A stretch of 11,867 bases of DNA from Nocardioides sp. (GTDB lineage Bacteria; Actinomycetota; Actinomycetes; Propionibacteriales; Nocardioidaceae), in NCBI GenBank assembly GCA_030145945.1, contig JASLDK010000212.1, positions 1 through 11,867 on the forward strand, in the 5' to 3' direction. The notes under the pieces are model-generated. The model saw nothing but the letters and a program-made list of their open reading frames with translations, was not told where the DNA came from and made no database searches. A program made the position numbers and the translations under genes. Below are positions 6,964 to 11,867 of this stretch, in pieces. Within the stretch, counting starts at the first letter, position 1, and each line of letters starts with the position of its first letter.

Positions 6964-7527
6964 GTGGAGAACATCGAGGTCGTCGTCGGACGGATCGGCA
7001 AGCCGCACGGCATCCGGGGTGAGGTGACGGTTGATGTCCGCACCGACGAGCCCGAGCGCAGGTACGCCGACGGCGCGGTGCTGCTGGTCGAGGCGCCCCG
7101 CGGCTCCGCCTTCAGCGCTCGCACGCTCACCGTGGGTCGCACCCGGTGGCACCAGGGTGTGTTGCTCGCCACCTTTGTCGAGTTGGGCGACCGCAATGCC
7201 GCAGAGACGGCGCGTGGGGTCGTGCTGCGGGCCGTCGTACCTGCTGACGAGACGCCGGAGGACCCCAACGAGTTCTACGACCACCAGCTGGTGGGGTTGG
7301 CCGCCGTCGACCTGGAGGGCGTGCACCTCGGCGAGATCGTCGGGTTGACGCACGGCGCCCAGGACCTGCTGCGGATCAAGACACCGGACCGGCGCGAGGC
7401 ACTGGTCCCCTTCGTGAGTGCGCTGGTGCCCGAGGTGGACCTTGCGGGTGGCCGCGTGGTGATCGCCGACCGGCCGGGGCTGGTGACGCCGTTCCCGGAC
7501 GACGATGCGGACCAGGAAGAACAGTGA
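6964..7527 (+). CDS. rimM: 16S rRNA processing / 30S maturation factor RimM
   Basis: RimM helps assemble the 3' head domain of the 30S subunit and binds S19. The 187-aa protein has the RimM N-terminal beta-barrel (about 4-95; opening with VVVGRIGKPHGIRGEVTV) and a PRC-barrel (about 101-175; NEFYDHQLVGL, HGAQDLLRI, ALVPFVSALVPEVDL), then a short acidic tail ending DADQEEQ. GTG 6964 is preferred since it is 7 nt after a -10-like element and fits the family's N-terminus; ATG 6955, three codons upstream in frame, is the alternative. The stop overlaps the trmD start by 4 nt (GTGA), so RimM and TrmD are probably translationally coupled. Confidence 0.95.
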   Translation: MENIEVVVGRIGKPHGIRGEVTVDVRTDEPERRYADGAVLLVEAPRGSAFSARTLTVGRTRWHQGVLLATFVELGDRNAAETARGVVLRAVVPADETPEDPNEFYDHQLVGLAAVDLEGVHLGEIVGLTHGAQDLLRIKTPDRREALVPFVSALVPEVDLAGGRVVIADRPGLVTPFPDDDADQEEQ

Positions 7528-8672
7528 GGCTCGACTACCTCACCATCTTCCCGGGCTTCTTCGCGCCGCTGGAGCTGTCGCTGCCCGGCAAGGCCGCTGA
7601 CAAGGGGCTCCTGGACTTCCGGGTGCACGACCTGCGCGGCTATTCGCAGGACAAGCACAGGCGGGTCGACGACACGCCGTACGGCGGCGGCGCGGGCATG
7701 GTGATGAAGCCGGAGCCGTGGGGAGCGGCGTTCGACGAGATCGTCGAGCCCGGCACCACCATCGTCTTCACCACGCCGTCGGGGGAGCGATTCGACCAGC
7801 GCGTGGCCGAGGACCTCGCGACACGGTCGCACGTGGTGTTCGCGTGTGGCCGGTATGAGGGCATCGACCAGCGGGTCATCGACCACGCCCGTGGCCGTGC
7901 CGAGGTGTGCGAGATCAGCCTCGGTGACTACGTCCTCAACGGCGGAGAGGTCGCCGCGCTGGCGATCACCGAGGCCGTGGTGCGGCTGCTGCCCGGTTTC
8001 ATGGGCAATGCGGAGTCCCTCGTCGAGGAGTCGCACGCCGAGGGCGGTCTGCTCGAATACCCCGTCTACACCAAGCCTCCCGAGTGGCGCGGCCACGAGG
8101 TACCAGCCGTCCTGCGCTCGGGCGACCACGGCAAGGTCGCGACATGGCGCCACGAGCAGGCCGTACGCCGCACAGCGGAGCGTCGCCCCGACCTGCTGAC
8201 CCCGTCCGTGCTCGACGACGGCACGCCCATCGTGCGCGCGACCCCGGGCGACGCGGGGGAGATCCTCACGCTGCAGCGGGCCTGCTGGCTGCAGGAGGCC
8301 CAGGCCAACGACACCCTCGACATCCCGGCGCTCAACGAGAGCCTCGATGACGTCCGGGCATCGCTCGACGAGTGGGACACCTGGGTCGTGCGTCGCGCCG
8401 GCCGCCTGGTCGGCGCCGTGCGCGGGAAGGTCGACGGGGATGTCTGGGACATCGGGCGGGTGATGGTGGCGCCGGACCTGCAGGGGAGCGGGCTCGGTCG
8501 CACCCTGCTGGCGCACATCGAGGCGGTGGCGCCGGCCGGCCCGTCGACGTACCAGCTGTTCACGGGGGCGCGGAGCGTCCGCAATCAGAAGCTCTACAAG
8601 TCGGCCGGGTTCCGGCTGCGGCGCGACCTGCCGGCTCCGCCGCACACCGTGGTGTTGACCAAGCGTCGCTGA
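7524..8672 (+). CDS. trmD: tRNA (guanine-N1-)-methyltransferase TrmD fused to a GNAT acetyltransferase domain
   Basis: TrmD makes m1G37 in tRNAs reading CNN codons and prevents +1 frameshifting. Residues 1 to about 230 are a full TrmD: substrate loop HRRVDDTPYGGGAGMVMKPE, SAM-binding trefoil knot CGRYEGIDQRVID (108-120) and SLGDYVLNGGEVAALAITEA (132-151), R154, and the C-terminal helical domain (WRGHEVPAVLRSGDHGKV). At the position of catalytic Asp169 the chain reads VEES, that is Glu169. Residues about 236-382 form a second domain with GNAT features: VRATPGDAGEILTLQRACW, VVRRAGRLVGAVRG, then VMVAPDLQGSGLGRTLL with the acetyl-CoA loop Q-G-S-G-L-G (320-325), and KLYKSAGF (356-363). Usual TrmD length is 230-280 aa, here 382. 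GTG 7524 overlaps the rimM stop, with an AGGAAG upstream. No stop or frameshift separates the domains. Confidence 0.95.
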   Translation: MRLDYLTIFPGFFAPLELSLPGKAADKGLLDFRVHDLRGYSQDKHRRVDDTPYGGGAGMVMKPEPWGAAFDEIVEPGTTIVFTTPSGERFDQRVAEDLATRSHVVFACGRYEGIDQRVIDHARGRAEVCEISLGDYVLNGGEVAALAITEAVVRLLPGFMGNAESLVEESHAEGGLLEYPVYTKPPEWRGHEVPAVLRSGDHGKVATWRHEQAVRRTAERRPDLLTPSVLDDGTPIVRATPGDAGEILTLQRACWLQEAQANDTLDIPALNESLDDVRASLDEWDTWVVRRAGRLVGAVRGKVDGDVWDIGRVMVAPDLQGSGLGRTLLAHIEAVAPAGPSTYQLFTGARSVRNQKLYKSAGFRLRRDLPAPPHTVVLTKRR

Positions 8673-8702
8673 TTTCTCCTCGATTCAGGCCTGTGGGAGG
8701 AT
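8669..8702 (+). promoter_or_regulatory. Candidate rplS promoter region
   Basis: CTGATTTCTCC (8669-8679), which includes the trmD stop, matches the rpsP repeat CTGATTTCTGC at 10 of 11 bases. TTCTCC (8674-8679), 17 nt and GAGGAT (8697-8702) mirror the rpsP layout. A separate TTGACC at 8655-8660 resembles a -35 but has no good -10 at the normal distance. The predicted transcript would begin near 8709. Confidence 0.4.
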
Positions 8703-8708
8703 TGCTGG

Positions 8709-8760
8709 TCGGTGTCACGGACGCTTCTGCCACAGGGGAATCGCCGACCGTGACGACCGA
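8709..8760 (+). promoter_or_regulatory. Hairpin in the rplS 5' leader
   Basis: Left arm 8709-8720 (TCGGTGTCACGG) pairs with 8748-8760 (CCGTGACGACCGA) over 12 bp with one bulged G at 8755, enclosing a 27-nt loop. It starts at the predicted transcription start and lies about 55 nt before the rplS ATG. Possible roles are mRNA stability or feedback by L19; no recognised leader family was identified. Confidence 0.4.
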
Positions 8761-8814
8761 TCCGTTTCCATCACCACCACCGCGGTTGACCTGTGCGCAC
8801 TCGCGAGGAGAATC

Positions 8815-9177
8815 ATGAGCAACCCGAGCCCCGCCCTGGTCACCGACCTCGGCAACGCCGCCAAGCGCGACGACGTCCCGGCCTTCCGCGCCGGTGACAC
8901 CGTCAAGGTCCACGTCAAGGTCATCGAGGGCACGCGCTCCCGTGTCCAGGTCTTCCAGGGCGTCGTGATCCGCGTCCACGGCTCCGGCATCGGCCGGACC
9001 TTCACCGTCCGCAAGGTCTCCTTCGGCGTCGGTGTCGAGCGGACCTTCCCGCTCCACTCGCCGATCTTCGAGTCCATCGAGGTCGTCACCCGCGGTGACG
9101 TGCGTCGCGCGAAGCTCTACTACCTGCGCAACCTCACCGGCAAGAAGGCCAAGATCAAGGAGCGTCGCGAGGTCTGA
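8815..9177 (+). CDS. rplS: 50S ribosomal protein L19
   Basis: L19 sits at the 30S-50S interface of the large subunit and takes part in an intersubunit bridge. The 120-aa protein is full length for the family: PAFRAGDTVKVHVKVIEG (23-40), RVQVFQGVVI and HGSGIGRTFTVRKVSFGVGVERTFP in the middle, and a C-terminal RRAKLYYLRNLTGKKAKIKE. ATG 8815 has GAGGAG (8805-8810) 4 nt upstream, an otherwise strong site. It is separated from trmD by 142 nt carrying a probable promoter and a leader hairpin, and is followed by a strong terminator, so it can be a transcription unit of its own as well as the end of the rimM-trmD transcript. Confidence 0.98.
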   Translation: MSNPSPALVTDLGNAAKRDDVPAFRAGDTVKVHVKVIEGTRSRVQVFQGVVIRVHGSGIGRTFTVRKVSFGVGVERTFPLHSPIFESIEVVTRGDVRRAKLYYLRNLTGKKAKIKERREV

Positions 9178-9192
9178 TCCCCGCCGCTTTCC

Positions 9193-9226
9193 ACGAAGGC
9201 TCGACCTGCACAGGTCGGGCCTTCGT
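9193..9226 (+). terminator. 15-bp hairpin terminator after rplS
   Basis: ACGAAGGCTCGACCT (9193-9207) pairs with AGGTCGGGCCTTCGT (9212-9226) with a single G-U pair, around the loop GCAC. It begins 15 nt after the rplS stop and is followed by TGATTTC. Confidence 0.85.
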
Positions 9227-9252
9227 TGATTTCGGGGAGCGCCTCCTAGACT
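9226..9252 (+). promoter_or_regulatory. lepB promoter, leaderless-type
   Basis: TAGACT (9247-9252) is a good TANNNT -10, 8 nt before the GTG start at 9261. TTGATT (9226-9231) could serve as -35 with a short 15-nt spacer; it abuts the rplS terminator. Confidence 0.5.
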
Positions 9253-9260
9253 CGCACCTT

Positions 9261-10115
9261 GTGACGAGCGACGAGTCCCTGAACCCTGACGCTGACGGGA
9301 CCTCCTCGACCACGTCGTCGAGCAAGAAGGATCGCAAGCACCTGCCTGTGTGGCAGGAGAGCATCCTGCTGCTTGCCGTCGCGTTGGGGCTGGCGATCTT
9401 GATCAAGGCGCTGTTCGTGCAGGCCTTCTACATCCCCTCGCCGTCGATGGAGCCGGGCCTGGTCAAGAACGACCGGATCCTGGTGCAGAAGGTGTCCTAC
9501 TGGTTCGGGCGTACGCCGCAGCGCGGCGACGTGATCGTGTTCAAGGACCCGGGGCAGTGGTTGACGTCGGCCGACACCCAAGCCCCCTCGGGCATGGCCG
9601 GGCTGCTCTCCAAGGTCGGGCTCTACCCGACCGGGGGCCACCTGGTGAAGCGGGTGATCGGCGTCGAGGGCGACGTCATCGAATGCTGTGACGAGCAGGG
9701 CCGGATCAAGATCAACGGCAAGCCGATCGATGAGTCGTCCTTCCTGCAGAAGCGGGTCTCCGCCTCGTGCGATGCGGAGATCGACGACTGGATCGGCGCC
9801 CGCTCGGGCAAGCAGAACGACCCCTGCAGTTGGACGATCGGACCGATCCCGGCCGGCAAGATGCTGGTGCTGGGCGACAATCGCGAGAACTCCGCCGACT
9901 CGCGGGCGCACCTGTGCGGGGTCAACGAGGATCCGTGCACGCAGAGTCCGTGGGTCGACACCGACCTCGTCGTGGGCAAGGTGTTCACGCTGATCTGGCC
10001 GCAGGACCGGTGGCGTTGGATCAGCCGTCCGTCGGTCTTCGATGGCGTCCCGGACCAGCCGTCGGCATCGTTGCTGGAGAAGGCGAAGAAGCTCGACACC
10101 GTCCCCGGCACCTGA
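9261..10115 (+). CDS. lepB: Signal peptidase I
   Basis: SPase I removes signal peptides from exported proteins at the outer face of the cytoplasmic membrane. The 284-aa protein has a Ser/Asp-rich cytoplasmic N-terminus with a basic stretch (KKDRKH), one membrane helix (about 32-53), then the catalytic boxes: SPSMEPGL with nucleophile S62, HLVKRVIGVEGD with general base K130, and GDNRENSADSR (205-215). No second strong membrane helix is visible at the C-terminus. The extracytoplasmic part has six cysteines (C142, C143, C170, C189, C219, C226), mostly in insertions between catalytic boxes, which could form disulfides. The start GTG lies 8 nt after a -10 element and has no Shine-Dalgarno. Streptomyces has several SPase genes at this locus; only one is present here. 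Confidence 0.95.
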   Translation: MTSDESLNPDADGTSSTTSSSKKDRKHLPVWQESILLLAVALGLAILIKALFVQAFYIPSPSMEPGLVKNDRILVQKVSYWFGRTPQRGDVIVFKDPGQWLTSADTQAPSGMAGLLSKVGLYPTGGHLVKRVIGVEGDVIECCDEQGRIKINGKPIDESSFLQKRVSASCDAEIDDWIGARSGKQNDPCSWTIGPIPAGKMLVLGDNRENSADSRAHLCGVNEDPCTQSPWVDTDLVVGKVFTLIWPQDRWRWISRPSVFDGVPDQPSASLLEKAKKLDTVPGT

Positions 10116-10138
10116 TCTGCGTCCATCGCCGAAGGTTC

Positions 10139-10816
10139 ATGTCCAGTCTGCCCAGGGGAGCCACCGTCCGCCGCGATGCGGGCATCTACGGCTACGAGCG
10201 GGCGCTGCGGCGACACGGCTTCGAGCCGATCGCGGGCGTCGACGAGGCCGGACGCGGCGCGTGCGCCGGGCCGCTGGTCGCCGGTGCGGCGATCCTGCCT
10301 GCCGGAAAGGCAGGCATCGTGCCGGGGCTTGCTGACTCCAAGCTGCTCACGGCACGTGCTCGTGAACGCTGCTACGACCAGATCGTGCGGCGGGCGCTCG
10401 CCTGGTCCGTCGTCGTGATGTCGCAGGAGGAGTGCGACCGCCTCGGGATGCACGTCGCCAACATCGAGGCGTTGCGGCGTGCGGTCGCGAAACTTGCCCT
10501 CCCGCCGTCGTACGTCCTCACCGACGGGTTCCCCGTCGACGGGCTCGGTGTTCCCGGCCTCGCCGTCTGGAAGGGGGATCGGGTGGCTGCATGTGTTTCC
10601 GCCGCCTCCGTGCTGGCGAAGGTCACCCGGGACCGGATCATGCTCGAGCTCGACGCCGAGTGGCCGGCGTACGACTTCAAGACCCACAAGGGCTACATCA
10701 CCGCCACCCACACCGCGGCGCTCGAGGAGCACGGTCCCTCGCCAGTGCACCGGATGAGGTTCGTCAACGTGCGACGCGCGGCCGGTCTCGAGCCGTTGGC
10801 TGGCGGAGAGGGCTAG
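10139..10816 (+). CDS. rnhB: Ribonuclease HII
   Basis: RNase HII nicks DNA 5' of misincorporated ribonucleotides and degrades RNA in RNA-DNA hybrids. The 225-aa protein shows the catalytic acidic set: D35-E36 in IAGVDEAGRGACAGPLVAGA, D129 in YVLTDGFPV, and D165 in AKVTRDRIM; also LADSKLL (65-70) and YDFKTHKGYITATH (178-191). ATG 10139 was chosen over far-upstream in-frame starts that would lie inside lepB; a GAAGG 3 nt before it is a close but possible binding site. It follows lepB by 23 nt and is probably co-transcribed with it. Its TAG stop is part of the -10 element of the next gene. Confidence 0.95.
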   Translation: MSSLPRGATVRRDAGIYGYERALRRHGFEPIAGVDEAGRGACAGPLVAGAAILPAGKAGIVPGLADSKLLTARARERCYDQIVRRALAWSVVVMSQEECDRLGMHVANIEALRRAVAKLALPPSYVLTDGFPVDGLGVPGLAVWKGDRVAACVSAASVLAKVTRDRIMLELDAEWPAYDFKTHKGYITATHTAALEEHGPSPVHRMRFVNVRRAAGLEPLAGGEG

Positions 10817-10819
10817 GGT
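10814..10819 (+). promoter_or_regulatory. -10 element overlapping the rnhB stop, leaderless-type
   Basis: TAGGGT begins with the rnhB TAG stop and lies exactly 7 nt before the GTG at 10827, the leaderless spacing. No -35 of consensus type is seen. Confidence 0.5.
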
Positions 10820-10826
10820 TGGCGTC

Positions 10827-11135
10827 GTGAGTGCCGAGGAGCTCGAGAAGTACGAGACCGAGCAGGAGCTGAACCTCTACCGCGAGTATCGCGACGTCGT
10901 CGGCATCTTCAAGTACGTCGTCGAGACCGACCGCCGGTTCTACCTGTGCAACACGGTCGACGTGAAGGCGCGGTCCGAGGGCGGCGACGTCTTCTTCGAG
11001 GTGAGCATCACCGACGCCTGGGTGTGGGACATGTATCGCCCCGCGAGGTTCGCGAAGAACGTGAAGGTGCTGACGTTCAAGGACGTCAACGTCGAGGAGC
11101 TCGCCACCTCCGACCTGGAGCTTCCGAAGTCCTGA
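10827..11135 (+). CDS. DUF2469 family protein, conserved actinobacterial hypothetical
   Basis: This 102-aa, Glu/Asp- and aromatic-rich protein matches what I know of DUF2469, a small family of unknown function confined to actinobacteria and regularly found next to rnhB. Characteristic segments are ELEKYETEQELNLYREYRDVV near the start, FKYVVETDRRFYLCNTVDVK in the middle and VSITDAWVWDMYRPARFAKNVKVLTFKDVNVEEL at the end. No signal peptide, membrane helix or catalytic motif is visible, so it is probably a soluble cytoplasmic protein. The GTG start is set by the -10 element 7 nt upstream. It converges with the minus-strand gene, the stops being only 18 nt apart. Family assignment is good; function is unknown. 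Confidence 0.9.
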   Translation: MSAEELEKYETEQELNLYREYRDVVGIFKYVVETDRRFYLCNTVDVKARSEGGDVFFEVSITDAWVWDMYRPARFAKNVKVLTFKDVNVEELATSDLELPKS

Positions 11136-11153
11136 TCGCACCACCGGTGGACG

Positions 11154-11867
11154 TCAGTCGTCCAGGTGCAGGCCTGACGGCAGCGGTTTCCAGTTCTGAT
11201 CGGCGACGTACGTCGCGTCGAGGCAGGCCGGGTTGCCGTTCATGGTGAGGTCCTTGACGATGATGGCTGCGTGCAATGTGGTCGCGCAGCCGTTGCCGTT
11301 CATCTGGAGTGTCCCGCTCCTGGCGTAGATGGTGCCGGTGAAGCCGGCGGCGCCATTGCCGGTCAGGCGCAATGTGGCCGTGTTGTTGCGGTCGTAGACG
11401 ATGGCCAGGCCCGCAAGCGGACCCGTCGTCGGACCCTGGAGGGCGAGCGTGCCGTTGCCGGAGGCGTCGATGGTTGCGCCGGTCTCGCCTTGGTTGCAGG
11501 TGCGAGGCGTCCCCGAGTTCGAGCAGGTCAGGAAGATCGTGACGCCGCTCCCCTTCAAGATGGTCGAGGCATTGCCGGCGAGATCCCAGGTCCCGTCGGT
11601 CACGACGTACAGACCGGGTGGGAGGGCGCAGACGAGTCCCCGCATGTTGATGCCGGAGTAGATGCCCGGGCCCGGTGGGCACCCGTTGATCGGCGTCTTG
11701 CGGGTCAGGCCGGACATGTCGGGCGGGAGGATGAGGTCTTTCAAGGGGTCGTCGATCGGCGGTTGCCCGGAGATCGGGTCGGGGATGTAGTTGGCCCTGC
11801 CGCCATAGGCGGTTCCTTCGACGGTGATCTTGCCGTCGGTCGCCACCAGCCCGTTGTTGCTGACGGT
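11154..11867 (-). CDS. Tad/Flp pilus-associated (TadG-like) secreted protein, C-terminal part
   Basis: The minus-strand frame is open from the right edge to TGA at 11156-11154, giving 237 residues; the N-terminus is outside the window. The chain is rich in Gly, Asn, Thr and Ser with short repeats of the type G-N-G/A-x-x-T-L-x-L, for example DLAGNASTILKGSGVTIFLT, IDASGNGTLALQG, TLRLTGNGAAGFTGTIYARS and LQMNGNGCATTLHAAI, suggesting a beta-helix or beta-sheet surface domain. At least six cysteines occur, fitting an extracytoplasmic protein. Similar C-termini follow TadG-like pilus-assembly regions in Nocardioides-type actinobacteria; this link is from memory and the diagnostic N-terminus is not seen. 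No terminator is evident in the 18-nt gap to DUF2469. It could instead be another kind of secreted adhesin-like protein. Confidence 0.6.
   Translation of the reverse strand, partial: TVSNNGLVATDGKITVEGTAYGGRANYIPDPISGQPPIDDPLKDLILPPDMSGLTRKTPINGCPPGPGIYSGINMRGLVCALPPGLYVVTDGTWDLAGNASTILKGSGVTIFLTCSNSGTPRTCNQGETGATIDASGNGTLALQGPTTGPLAGLAIVYDRNNTATLRLTGNGAAGFTGTIYARSGTLQMNGNGCATTLHAAIIVKDLTMNGNPACLDATYVADQNWKPLPSGLHLDD

Noticed and set aside
6079..7353. Minus-strand ORF of 424 codons opposite rpsP, khpA and rimM
   Set aside because: Repetitive Leu/Gly/Arg-rich translation mirrors the Ala/Glu codons of the S16 tail; no motif, and all three plus-strand genes are certain.
7275..8645. Minus-strand ORF of 456 codons opposite rimM and trmD
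   Set aside because: Shadow of the TrmD-GNAT coding sequence; no recognisable domain.
9767..10138. Extended N-terminus of rnhB starting at 9767
   Set aside because: It would run through the lepB coding sequence in another frame; RNase HII homology begins only after ATG 10139.
11141..11150. CCACCGGTGG palindrome between the convergent DUF2469 and Tad-like genes, as a bidirectional terminator
   Set aside because: Five bp per arm with no loop is too short for a stable hairpin, and similar CACCGGTG strings occur elsewhere (6101-6108) as expected at high GC.

Overview
The window is GC-rich actinobacterial chromosome. The backbone amt / glnD / ffh / rpsP / khpA / rimM / trmD / rplS / lepB / rnhB / DUF2469 is a conserved actinobacterial housekeeping neighbourhood. 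Ala/Glu-rich tails on S16 and Ffh, GTG and TTG starts, and several leaderless-type promoters fit that phylum. The TrmD-acetyltransferase fusion and the Tad-like secreted protein make Nocardioidaceae (Nocardioides-like) my best guess, but that is inference. I see no mobile element, CRISPR array, tRNA or rRNA.

Layout. (1) 1-2885: the 3' part of an ammonium transporter gene, then glnD, the PII uridylyl-transferase/uridylyl-removing enzyme. The PII gene that usually lies between them is absent. (2) 2933-4872: ffh, the SRP GTPase, with a TTG start, overlapping by 4 nt a small NYN/PIN-like putative nuclease gene. (3) 4910-5992: a metal-dependent amidohydrolase gene with a leaderless-type promoter. 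(4) 5993-9226: the ribosome-maturation block. rpsP and khpA are followed by a strong 13-bp terminator hairpin; rimM and trmD overlap by 4 nt and TrmD carries a C-terminal GNAT domain; rplS then has its own promoter region and terminator. The rpsP and rplS upstream regions share a CTGATTTCT element. (5) 9261-11135: lepB (signal peptidase I), rnhB (RNase HII) and a DUF2469 gene, with leaderless-type promoters before lepB and DUF2469. (6) 11154-11867, minus strand and convergent: the 3' part of a Gly/Asn-rich, probably secreted Tad-associated protein that runs off the window.

How the genes fit together. Amt and GlnD belong to nitrogen uptake and PII signalling. Ffh and LepB act at the start and end of protein export. 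S16, KhpA, RimM, TrmD and L19 serve 30S/50S assembly and tRNA modification. RNase HII removes ribonucleotides from DNA. The region is mainly ordinary core genome. The points worth a second look are the missing PII gene, the TrmD-GNAT fusion with a conservative change at a catalytic position, the repeated element shared by the two ribosomal-protein promoter regions, the hairpin at the predicted 5' end of the rplS mRNA, and the splitting of the classical rpsP-rimM-trmD-rplS operon by terminators and internal promoters.
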